From: Opitutales bacterium
GTDB lineage: Bacteria > Verrucomicrobiota > Verrucomicrobiia > Opitutales > Intestinicryptomonadaceae
Direction of reading: 5' to 3'
Assembly (NCBI GenBank): GCA_015061945.1
Contig: SUVP01000002.1
Span: 124,001 to 188,000 of the forward strand
DNA: 64,000 nt
Under the pieces are notes generated by a model. The model was not told the origin of the DNA. It ran no database searches and was given only the letters and a program-made list of their open reading frames with translations. The number at the start of each line of letters is the position of its first letter. Position 1 is the stretch's first letter. The translations under genes were made by a program, and so were the position numbers. This document shows, piece after piece, positions 54,780-62,873 of the stretch.

Positions 54780-56531
54780 ATGAAAAGAGTTATCATTTTT
54801 ATTTTCACATCGTTGGCTTTCTCGATTCTAAATGCCGATGAAATAATAAACATTTTTATAAATAAACAAAACGAAAAACCGATTAAACGTGAGCTTAAAC
54901 TTTCACCAAATAAAGACGGAATTATCACTTTGAAACTCACAAAAGATGAGCTCGGTAAAAATGTCAAAAGTGTAGCAATTTACCCAAATTTCACTCAAGC
55001 AAATGAAGGCGATGACGGCTATTTTGTGTCGTCTTTTGGCGAAATCACAAATTTCACAAAACGCAATGTTTCAAAAATGTCGCATTGGAAAAATTTGATG
55101 CCTATTCATGGTTCCAAAACACCACAAGGTACATATATTACTTTTGTGAAAGGAATGAAATTTGCATACACATATCACATCACAAAGTCTGAAAAACGCT
55201 ACCTACAATACATCAGTTTCGACTTCAAAAAAAATCCGCAATACGAAGATATTGTTGTAGATTTCATTCGTCTGCCACGCTCGGCAACTTATGTCGAAAT
55301 GGCTCACTGGTACCGAAATTATCGCATAAAAAATGACGGACTAAAAACAATCAAAGAGAAAATTAAAACTCGCCCAGAGCTTGCCTATTGCATCAACGCT
55401 CCCGTAGTTCGCATTATGGTTGGAAAAAAGCCACGCTCTAAAGTTATCGAACAAACACCTGAAACAGAGCCAAAGATGACGCTGATGAATTCGTTTGAAA
55501 ACATCGGCAAATTGCTCGAAGCAATGAAAAAACACGGCACGCAGACAGCTCAAATTTGCCTTATTGGCTGGAACTCTCGTGGGCACGACGGACGTTATCC
55601 GCAACTTTTCCCTGTCGAAGAAAGTGCCGGTGGCGAAGAAAGTTTACGCAAGCTTATTCAAAAAGGAAAAGATTTAGGATACCAGATGACTTGCCACACT
55701 TGCAATACCGACGCCTATTCTATCGCAGATTGTTGGAATAAAGAATATATCGCAAAGCGTCAAGACGGCTCGCTTTCTACTCACGCGATTTATTCAGGTG
55801 GAAGAATGTATAACACTTGCTTGAAACGTATTCTTGAAATATTCCCCGAAAAAGATTTCAAACGTATGGCTGATTTAGGCTTTCACGGACTCCATTATAT
55901 CGACGTAATTACATCTATTTATCCGTATGAATGTTTTGATGCAAACCATAGAATGACTCCATCTGACGGCGTCAAATACGCTACTGAAATATTCAAGATT
56001 GCCAACAAATATATGGGTGGCTCGTACTCGGAAGGTGGGGTCGACTTTTGCTTTGATACAGTAGATGGTTGTATTTGGGTTTATCCTGAAGTTTGGATTG
56101 ATACCAAAAGTGGACTTATCGACAAACGTGTTCCATTTTGGCAGTTGGTCTATAACGGAATTGTTTTGAGTACACCTTGGAATAAGTGCCAACACCCGAC
56201 ATCAAGCGATGTAAAAACAACTCTGAAATTTTTTGAATATGGCGGACGCCCTCGTTGCGAGTTTGCACCAGCTTTAAATTTATACCCAGAGCATCGCAAA
56301 AATTCGGCGATATATAGCTATGCAAAAAAAATGAGCGATATATATTCGCACTTCAAAAAAATTGCACACTTGCAGGCAGAGTTAATGCAGTACCACGGGG
56401 AAATTGCACCAAATATAACGTTGTCGAGATACGAAAGTGGGACAGAAATTGTATGCAATCACAGCGATATTGAAACGACCTACAAGGGCGAAAAAATCGC
56501 ACCTTTGACATACAAAATATTTTCAAAATAA
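54780..56531 (+). CDS. Secreted glycosidase-like protein, DUF5696-type
   Basis: The ATG at 54780 gives a signal peptide (MKRVIIFIFTSLAFSILNA) and 583 aa; the longer ORF-track start is hydrophilic. The N-terminal about 170 residues are beta-rich. A TIM-barrel part then shows QICLIGWNSRGHDGRYPQLF, LGYQMTCHTCNTDAYS, GLHYIDVITSIYPYE and YSEGGVDFCFDTVDGCIWVY. This resembles DUF5696-type glycoside hydrolases. Candidate catalytic Asp or Glu residues sit at the strand ends but are not proven. It is divergent from scpB and monocistronic, ending at its own hairpin. Confidence 0.68.
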   Translation: MKRVIIFIFTSLAFSILNADEIINIFINKQNEKPIKRELKLSPNKDGIITLKLTKDELGKNVKSVAIYPNFTQANEGDDGYFVSSFGEITNFTKRNVSKMSHWKNLMPIHGSKTPQGTYITFVKGMKFAYTYHITKSEKRYLQYISFDFKKNPQYEDIVVDFIRLPRSATYVEMAHWYRNYRIKNDGLKTIKEKIKTRPELAYCINAPVVRIMVGKKPRSKVIEQTPETEPKMTLMNSFENIGKLLEAMKKHGTQTAQICLIGWNSRGHDGRYPQLFPVEESAGGEESLRKLIQKGKDLGYQMTCHTCNTDAYSIADCWNKEYIAKRQDGSLSTHAIYSGGRMYNTCLKRILEIFPEKDFKRMADLGFHGLHYIDVITSIYPYECFDANHRMTPSDGVKYATEIFKIANKYMGGSYSEGGVDFCFDTVDGCIWVYPEVWIDTKSGLIDKRVPFWQLVYNGIVLSTPWNKCQHPTSSDVKTTLKFFEYGGRPRCEFAPALNLYPEHRKNSAIYSYAKKMSDIYSHFKKIAHLQAELMQYHGEIAPNITLSRYESGTEIVCNHSDIETTYKGEKIAPLTYKIFSK

Positions 56532-56546
56532 AATAGCAAACACAAT

Positions 56547-56576
56547 AAAAGACCGTCCTATTTGAACGGTCTTTGT
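56547..56576. terminator. Terminator between DUF5696-type and UDG genes
   Basis: AAAGACCGT pairs with ACGGTCTTT around a 9-nt loop, followed by GTTTTA. It lies between convergent genes. Confidence 0.8.
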
Positions 56577-56580
56577 TTTA

Positions 56581-57501
56581 TCATTTTGGAAGAAAATATC
56601 CTCGTTGTTTTTCGGAGATTGGTATTCCCACACGCTCCATAACTGCCATCATATCTTCCCAAACAAGACGTTTCATTTCGGCTGTGGCATACTGCAACAA
56701 GAACGATGGATGATATGTTATCATTAAATCGGCACCTTCGTAGGTCTGCCATTTTCCACGAACCTTTCCCATTCTGCGAGATGGGTCAACGCCCAACAAT
56801 CCGTTTACAGCAGTCATTCCCAACGCAACTACAACTTGCGGTTTGATGATTTCAATTTGAGCTTTCAAGTACGGCAAGCAATAACGCATTTCTTCTTCAG
56901 TAGGCGGACGGTTCCCTCGTGGACATTCTGGACGCCAATTCATAATATTGCCGATATACACGTCGTCGCGAGATAATCCCATTGCACCGATAATTTTTGT
57001 GAGCAACTGCCCTGCCTTGCCGACAAATGGTTCGCCTTGAATTTCCTCGTCTGCACCAGGAGCTTCGCCACAAAAGAAAATTTTTGCATCAAGATTACCA
57101 ACACCAAAGACGATATTTTTTTCAGGACGCAAATGCTCGGCACAAACTTTGTCCGACAACACTATATTTCGTAAGGCATTCCAACGGGTTTGCTTGTCGC
57201 CTTCGGGCAACTTAAATGGAGTAGGATTCGGGATTGGTGCAATGTCCATATTTTTATCAACTACTTTCACTTTCTTCTCAACTTGCTTTACAAATTTAGT
57301 TTTCTCTACTTCTGTTTGAGATACAAATTTCACTTCTTCGACATCGTCGACAAACCCAGTATCGCCAGTCGTTGCGAGTGGTTTTGCGTTTGCAAATTTT
57401 TTCAATATTGCGATAGACTCGTCATCGAGCGACACAAATCCGTCGCCTTCGGCAGACGCACGTCTCAACTCATCAGCGAGCGTTTCAAAGATTTCTCTCA
57501 T
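56581..57501 (-). CDS. Family-4/5-type uracil-DNA glycosylase
   Basis: Removes uracil from DNA. The 306-aa product has an extended, charged N-terminus (about 1-110). The core follows: FCGEAPGADEEIQGEPFVGK, LLTKIIGAMGLSRDDVYIGN, then MNWRPECPRGNRPP and the catalytic-loop ITYHPSFLLQ. Iron-sulfur family-4 enzymes normally carry four Cys (a CxxC-type pair before the core and two later). Here one Cys is seen in KVCAEHL, one in RPECP and one in MRYC, so the set looks incomplete. Its ATG region overlaps the coaC stop by 4 bp, so it is downstream in a two-gene operon. Confidence 0.9.
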   Translation of the reverse strand: MREIFETLADELRRASAEGDGFVSLDDESIAILKKFANAKPLATTGDTGFVDDVEEVKFVSQTEVEKTKFVKQVEKKVKVVDKNMDIAPIPNPTPFKLPEGDKQTRWNALRNIVLSDKVCAEHLRPEKNIVFGVGNLDAKIFFCGEAPGADEEIQGEPFVGKAGQLLTKIIGAMGLSRDDVYIGNIMNWRPECPRGNRPPTEEEMRYCLPYLKAQIEIIKPQVVVALGMTAVNGLLGVDPSRRMGKVRGKWQTYEGADLMITYHPSFLLQYATAEMKRLVWEDMMAVMERVGIPISEKQRGYFLPK

Positions 57502-58064
57502 TTAGACAAAACCTCCTCTACTCTTTTGATAATTACATCTACATCGGCAAGTTTGCCTGCACCTACACGACCACATGCGAGCATACCAGTCTGCGTTTCA
57601 ACAAACTCAACACCTCTATCTTCGAGCGTTTTCATATTTGATTGAACTGCTGGATGCGAGTACATATCGCAATTCATAGCTGGTGCAATAAGAACCTTTG
57701 CTTTTGTCGCCAAATAGAGAGTAGAAAGCATATCTGGAGCAATTCCGTTTGCAAAATTTCCGATTGCATTTGCAGTTGCTGGAGCGACAAGCAACAAGTC
57801 GATTGACTCTGCAAGCGAGATATGTTCGGGCTTCCAGTCGGATATTTCTTCCCACATAGACACGCACACACGATTTCTCGAAAGTGTTTGAAAGATGCGT
57901 GGCGACATCAATTTTGATGCGTTTTCAGTCATCACAACGGAGACGTCTGCCCCTAATTTTACAAGGCGAGACGTCAACTCTGCCGCCTTGTAAATTGCGA
58001 TAGAACTACATACGCCTAATGCGATTTTCTTATTTTTCAATGATGACTCTTTTTCATTTTGCAT
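57498..58064 (-). CDS. coaC: Phosphopantothenoylcysteine decarboxylase (CoaC-type)
   Basis: FMN-dependent decarboxylase of coenzyme A synthesis. The ATG at 58064 gives 188 aa; the ORF-track extension crosses into the divergent gene. It shows KKIALGVCSSIAIYKAAEL at the flavin site and HISLAESIDLLLVAPATANAIG, then APAMNCDMYSHPAVQ (substrate-binding Asn) and the flexible-flap TQTGMLACGRVGAGKLAD. Most bacteria fuse this to the CoaB synthetase; this protein stops after the CoaC part and a separate CoaB gene is expected elsewhere. It overlaps the downstream UDG gene by 4 bp. Confidence 0.92.
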   Translation of the reverse strand: MQNEKESSLKNKKIALGVCSSIAIYKAAELTSRLVKLGADVSVVMTENASKLMSPRIFQTLSRNRVCVSMWEEISDWKPEHISLAESIDLLLVAPATANAIGNFANGIAPDMLSTLYLATKAKVLIAPAMNCDMYSHPAVQSNMKTLEDRGVEFVETQTGMLACGRVGAGKLADVDVIIKRVEEVLSK

Positions 58065-58110
58065 AAAAAAAATTTTTACAAATCCTATAAAAAGTGCAAG
58101 CTGTATTTTT

Positions 58111-58863
58111 ATGGCAGGTTTCAGAGCATATTTTGACTTTTCACAAAACACCGACACTCAGGTCGGCTCGCTTATAACTCTCTCTCAAGATGAGAGCCGT
58201 CATCTTTGCGGTTCGCTCCGTGCAAAGTCAGGCGAAAGCGTCGATATTTTCGACCTCAACGGAAATTTTAGACATTGCGAAATTATCGATGCAAACCAAA
58301 AACGTACACAATTAAAGATAATCGAAAAAATATCTGTCGCCCCACGCTCGAGAGACATTTACATCGCCCAGTGTCTGCCAAAAGGAAAAACTTTTGATGA
58401 TATTATTCGTCAATCTGTCGAAATTGGTGCGTCTGGAATTTTTCCGCTTATGTCAGATCGCTCACAAGTGAAAATCGACGAAAGTGAAAAAAGCAAAAAA
58501 CTCGACAAATGGAACATTCAAGTTATTGAAGCAATCAAACAATCGGCAAACTTTTTTAACTTTCAAATAGCAATGCCGAACTCATTGCAAAATTTCTTAA
58601 AGACATCAACCGATATGTTCGATTTGAAAATTGTCGCAAGCCTACAAGACGGAACACAACCGCTTATGAAAATTTTGCAAGACAACTCGAACGCAAAAAA
58701 AATCTGTATCCTAATCGGACCAGAAGGAGACCTTTCGCCGACAGAATACGACCTTGCGAACTCTGCAAAATTCCTCCCCGCTACACTCGGCAAGAATGTT
58801 ATGAAAAGCGAAACAGCGTCATTATTTTCACTCTCGGTAGCAGTCGCATATTTCAACGTATAA
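58111..58863 (+). CDS. rsmE: 16S rRNA (uracil-1498-N3)-methyltransferase
   Basis: A SPOUT-class methyltransferase of 250 aa. It begins FRAYFDFSQN, the N-terminal PUA-like domain includes SQDESRHLCGSLRAKSGE, and the SAM-binding knot is IGPEGDLSPTEYDLA with LGKNVMKSETASLFS. It is divergent from coaC with 46 bp between starts, so both promoters must lie in that short space or within the genes. Confidence 0.93.
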   Translation: MAGFRAYFDFSQNTDTQVGSLITLSQDESRHLCGSLRAKSGESVDIFDLNGNFRHCEIIDANQKRTQLKIIEKISVAPRSRDIYIAQCLPKGKTFDDIIRQSVEIGASGIFPLMSDRSQVKIDESEKSKKLDKWNIQVIEAIKQSANFFNFQIAMPNSLQNFLKTSTDMFDLKIVASLQDGTQPLMKILQDNSNAKKICILIGPEGDLSPTEYDLANSAKFLPATLGKNVMKSETASLFSLSVAVAYFNV

Positions 58864-58906
58864 AAAAAGTCGGCACTTTTTCAAAAAATGGCTGTCTTAA
58901 AATGTA

Positions 58907-60382
58907 GTGGAAAAATTAAGAAAAAGTTTAGCGATATTCTTTGGTTGTTTAAGTGCTATATGTGCTTTTATCGCCATACGCAATTATATCAATAAGCCCG
59001 AAGAGTCGCCCGCAAGTGCCGAAAATATCACGCCTAAATGGGATAGAAACATTGAACAACTTGCACGCAAACATTCTAAATTGATTTTCATACAAACCGA
59101 TTTCACAAAATTTAAGCCGTCAAAACTCGCCAAAAAAATATTATCGCAAAATTATATATCGGTTAAAATCACCCCCGATACTTTTCCAGCCGATTATTAT
59201 ATTTTAAACTCAATCCTTGCGAGAAATTCTCGAACCCAACATCCATTAAAGGCTGGAATTTTGTCGCCAAACTTGCACCCGATATATTTGACATCGCAAT
59301 ACAATTCGAGAGTATCGCACAATGCACCAACTCTTGACGAAGCCTTAATTATAGCCGTAAAACACTTTGAAAAAAATCCATACATCTTGAAATCTACCGC
59401 ACGAAATGCAACAAAGTTCGACTACATTCCACAAGGATTCTTCAACAATTTCTTCTTTTCAAATGGTTTTGTAAAATCGAAATTATTGCACGAGAGTGTA
59501 AACTTGTTTGCATATTTTAATTCGCAAAAACCATTCTACGACTCCCCTGCAATTCTATCTGAAAATGCACGTTTGGCATCGAGGCTTTCTACGCTTTATA
59601 ACGATATTTCTGCGAGAAGTGCATCGGCAAACTCTGTGAAAATTTTGTGCAAACGCCTTGCCGATAAAAAAGAATCGCATACCGCAAAGCTCCTATATTT
59701 GCGTGCTTTGGGGGAATCGCCATTCACGCAAGCAAACAAAAAACTGCAATCATTTTATTTGCAAAATGTGAATAAAATTTTGCCAAAAGAAAAAATTACC
59801 GACGCCAAATTTTTGAAATCATATAGTTCTGCGACACGGGAAATGGCGTTGTCTGTTAGTGTGCTTGCGAAAGCTTTTGCAATTTCTGGCAACGTACATT
59901 TTTTGAATAAAGCAGAAGACATCGCACTATTGCTTTCAAATAAAATTAACAATACCGATATTTTGCCCGCAAAAATCGGCACATACTCGGAAGCGTCCTC
60001 GCTTGAATACGTTTTGTGTGCTCGTGCATTCTTCGACTTATCTAAAGTTTCCAGAAAACAAAATTGGCAAGAATCTACAATCAAAACTATTTCAAAATGG
60101 AACGAAAATTTTATGACCGATATTAAATTGTGGTCGATAAATTCAAAAAAATCGGCATTCGCAAAATATACTCGACCGATAATTACACAAGATGCAACTT
60201 TGCCATCTTACATTGGCGAAGCATCACAACTATTTTCTGAAATAACAATCGACAATTCGCAAACGACAAAACTTTTGCAAAGGCTCACATCAAACGCTAT
60301 GAGTGATTCTTTCTTATCTTCACGCAACTGTGCATCGCTTAAGCTCGCAATGCTACCGCAATATACACCGCCAATTTTTTAA
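58907..60382 (+). CDS. Degenerate YyaL-like protein: thioredoxin-like plus helical-barrel regions
   Basis: Starts with GTG at 58907, followed by a membrane anchor or signal (LAIFFGCLSAICAFIAIRNYI). Residues about 45-150 (EQLARKHSKLIFIQTDFTKF and YISVKITPDTFPADYYILNS) align by eye with the DUF255 thioredoxin-like domain of YyaL/spermatogenesis-associated protein 20, but the usual CHWCH-type Cys motif is missing. The remaining about 340 residues look alpha-helical, as in the N-acylglucosamine-2-epimerase-like part. The gene follows rsmE by 43 bp, and its stop overlaps the stop of the convergent histidine kinase. Function is unknown; loss of redox activity is inferred. Confidence 0.6.
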   Translation: MEKLRKSLAIFFGCLSAICAFIAIRNYINKPEESPASAENITPKWDRNIEQLARKHSKLIFIQTDFTKFKPSKLAKKILSQNYISVKITPDTFPADYYILNSILARNSRTQHPLKAGILSPNLHPIYLTSQYNSRVSHNAPTLDEALIIAVKHFEKNPYILKSTARNATKFDYIPQGFFNNFFFSNGFVKSKLLHESVNLFAYFNSQKPFYDSPAILSENARLASRLSTLYNDISARSASANSVKILCKRLADKKESHTAKLLYLRALGESPFTQANKKLQSFYLQNVNKILPKEKITDAKFLKSYSSATREMALSVSVLAKAFAISGNVHFLNKAEDIALLLSNKINNTDILPAKIGTYSEASSLEYVLCARAFFDLSKVSRKQNWQESTIKTISKWNENFMTDIKLWSINSKKSAFAKYTRPIITQDATLPSYIGEASQLFSEITIDNSQTTKLLQRLTSNAMSDSFLSSRNCASLKLAMLPQYTPPIF

Positions 60383-61497
60383 GATAACATCTTAACAGCC
60401 GGCTCACTGCGAGGAATAGAGACTGTAATAACAGTACCGTCGCCCTCTTTACTTTGAATATCAATATTGCCGTCGTGAGCACGCACGATAGCGTTAATAA
60501 TCATCATACCAAGTCCGTGTCCGTCTGGCTTTGTTGTAAAATAAGGTTCAAACATACGCGACAATTCTTCGTCGCTCATTCCGCAACCGCTATCGGCTAT
60601 TGACACTTTCACAAAGTTATCATCACTACGCGCACAAATTTTTATAGAACCGCCTTGCGACATCGATTCCATTGCGTTTTTGAGAATATTGAAGTAAAGT
60701 TGCTTCAACAAATTTTCGTCAGCGAGAATTGACGGCAACTGATTTTCGGAATCCACATCTACCGAAATTTTCAAATTCACAAATTCTTCGTGCAATACTT
60801 TAAGCGTTTCTGCGAGAGGTTTGATTGGGTCGCTCTCGGCTAAATTTGGACGCATTGGACGCAACGCCTTTAAAAAATTTTCTATGATACCATCAAGCCT
60901 ATCAACTTCCGACGTACAAATTCCGACAGAATCAGATATTGCTTCGAGAACTTGTGGATCTATTTTATCGGCAAATTTTGCAAGTCTACGGCGTATCAAC
61001 TGTAGATGAATATTGATTGAATTAAGTGGGTTGCCAAGCTCGTGTGCAACGCCCGACGCCAAATTCAAAACCGACGCAATTTTTTCGTTTTCTATTCTCT
61101 CCTCGGCAGAACGACGTTCCTGCGTGATATCGTTTAAAATCAAAGCGTATGTATTTGCTCCTTCGCCAAAATTAAATGGGATAATTTGTGCACTTAAAAC
61201 TTTTGGTTCGGGATAAGTAATTTCAAATTCTCGCAAGACGACGCTATCGTTTTCAGCAACCTCCATAACGGCATCTTCCATTCCAGAAAGTAGCTTGTAA
61301 ATTGACGACACTTTTTCGCCAATACCCAAAACAGAGCGTGCGTAATTATTCGCAAACTGAATCTCGCCATTTGAATCCGACACAATAATCGCTGAACGTA
61401 TCGCATTAAATACGGTTTCTATTCGTGTGAGATCACGAGTTAAGCGTTTATTTTTGCGGAGTAATTTTCCGAGTGTTTCGTCGTTTGGGCGATTCAT
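60379..61497 (-). CDS. PAS-domain sensor histidine kinase (NtrB-like)
   Basis: A 372-aa cytoplasmic kinase with no membrane helices. A PAS domain covers about 20-130 (IRSAIIVSDSNGEIQFANNYA). The HisKA H-box is GVAHELGNPLNSI (His near 152). The ATPase part shows the N-box YFNILKNAMESM, G1 DSGCGMSDEE and G2 GHGLGMMI. It resembles NtrB-type kinases that phosphorylate sigma-54 response regulators. No response regulator adjoins, so it is an orphan within this window. Its 3' end overlaps the convergent gene by 4 bp (TTAA). Confidence 0.9.
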   Translation of the reverse strand: MNRPNDETLGKLLRKNKRLTRDLTRIETVFNAIRSAIIVSDSNGEIQFANNYARSVLGIGEKVSSIYKLLSGMEDAVMEVAENDSVVLREFEITYPEPKVLSAQIIPFNFGEGANTYALILNDITQERRSAEERIENEKIASVLNLASGVAHELGNPLNSINIHLQLIRRRLAKFADKIDPQVLEAISDSVGICTSEVDRLDGIIENFLKALRPMRPNLAESDPIKPLAETLKVLHEEFVNLKISVDVDSENQLPSILADENLLKQLYFNILKNAMESMSQGGSIKICARSDDNFVKVSIADSGCGMSDEELSRMFEPYFTTKPDGHGLGMMIINAIVRAHDGNIDIQSKEGDGTVITVSIPRSEPAVKMLS

Positions 61498-61512
61498 AGT
61501 GCGTATAAATTT

Positions 61513-61536
61513 GAAGCCACGTTAGCGTGGCTTTCT
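61513..61536. terminator. Hairpin between hisD and the histidine kinase
   Basis: AAGCCACG pairs with CGTGGCTT around a 4-nt loop. T-runs on both strands are poor, so it may be a weak terminator or mRNA end structure for hisD. Confidence 0.5.
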
Positions 61537-61538
61537 AT

Positions 61539-62825
61539 TTAAATTCTTTCTAAAAGGCTTTTGTAGTGAGCGTCAAGCGATTCCATTTTGCCAAATGCGA
61601 CAACTACATCTTTTGCTTTTGCCAGCGATTTTTTGTCGTATTTAACGTATGAACTGCGACGCATAAAATCTACCACTTGGAGACCGCCAGAGAATCTGCC
61701 AGTGCGACCAGTCGGAAGCGTATGGCTTGGTCCAGCAGTGAAGTCGCCGAGTACTGTTGGAGTATTCTCGCCGACGAGAACAGCACCTGCTGTTGTCAAT
61801 TTCCCGACGAGCTTTTCAGGCTGTGCCACTTGAATTTCCATATGTTCAGGTGCTACATAATTTGCAACTTCGACACCAGCATCAAGGTTTGGTACAAGCA
61901 CAACATAACAACCATCATCGATAATCTTCTTGAGTTTTTCGGCTCTCGACAACGATTGTGCGAGCTTATCAATTTCTTTCTGAACCGATGTAATCAACTT
62001 TTTTGAAGTTGTAATAAAAAAGATTTTTTCTTTGCCACTGCCGTGTTCTGCTTGCGAAAGCAAGTCTGAAGCAATATATTTTGCGTTAGCAGATGCGTCA
62101 GCGAGAATAAGAACTTCGCTTGGTCCTGGGAGAAGGTCGCAACCGACTTCCCCGAAGAGTTGGCGTTTTGCTTCAATCACAAACGCATTACCAGGTCCAT
62201 AAAGTTTATCGACTGCCTTGATTGATTCAGTGCCGACACCCATTGACGCAATCGCTTGTGCCCCGCCAACCTTGTAAACTTCTTTAATTCCGAGCATCGC
62301 AAGCACGCAAAGAATGTGCGAGTTTATCGAGCCATCTTTTGCAGGCGGAGTGCATACGCAAATTTCTGGACAACCTGCAATTTTTGCGAGGGTTGCAGTC
62401 ATCACAACTGTCGACACGAGCGGTGCGTTCCCTCCAGGGATATACAACCCTACTCTTTTTATTGGGTAAAAACTTTCGCCGACAACTGCCCCGTGCGGAT
62501 TTTTTGCTCTCCAATTTTTTGGTTTAGAACGCAAGTTGTATTGCTTTACGCACGCAATAGCTTCACGCATCGCTTTTTTATCAGCCGATGAAACTTTTTT
62601 CTGTGCAAGTTTAAATTCGGCATCAGACACTTTCAATGTATCTTTTGAGATATCGACTCCGTCAAATTTTTTAGTGAATGCGAACACGGCAGAATCGCCC
62701 TTTGCTCGCACTTGTGCAATTACATCTGCCACTGCCGATGGAATATTAGATGACAGTGCAACAGGCTCGCACGCTACTTTCAAATCGTTTGCAAATGTCG
62801 AAGATTTATAATCCAAAATTTTCAT
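61539..62825 (-). CDS. hisD: Histidinol dehydrogenase
   Basis: Zinc enzyme oxidising L-histidinol to L-histidine in two steps. The 428-aa length is typical. Visible family segments are RVGLYIPGGNAPLVSTVVM, KVGGAQAIASMGVGTESI, VDKLYGPGNAFVIEAKRQLF, LLPGPSEVLILADASAN and AEHGSGKEKI. The C-terminal GPSHTLPTGRTGRFSGGL holds the Zn and substrate residues. No other his genes are in the window. Confidence 0.96.
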   Translation of the reverse strand: MKILDYKSSTFANDLKVACEPVALSSNIPSAVADVIAQVRAKGDSAVFAFTKKFDGVDISKDTLKVSDAEFKLAQKKVSSADKKAMREAIACVKQYNLRSKPKNWRAKNPHGAVVGESFYPIKRVGLYIPGGNAPLVSTVVMTATLAKIAGCPEICVCTPPAKDGSINSHILCVLAMLGIKEVYKVGGAQAIASMGVGTESIKAVDKLYGPGNAFVIEAKRQLFGEVGCDLLPGPSEVLILADASANAKYIASDLLSQAEHGSGKEKIFFITTSKKLITSVQKEIDKLAQSLSRAEKLKKIIDDGCYVVLVPNLDAGVEVANYVAPEHMEIQVAQPEKLVGKLTTAGAVLVGENTPTVLGDFTAGPSHTLPTGRTGRFSGGLQVVDFMRRSSYVKYDKKSLAKAKDVVVAFGKMESLDAHYKSLLERI

Positions 62826-62873
62826 ATTAAAAATATCTAAAATAAACTCGTTTAAATCAAGCAGAAATAATCA

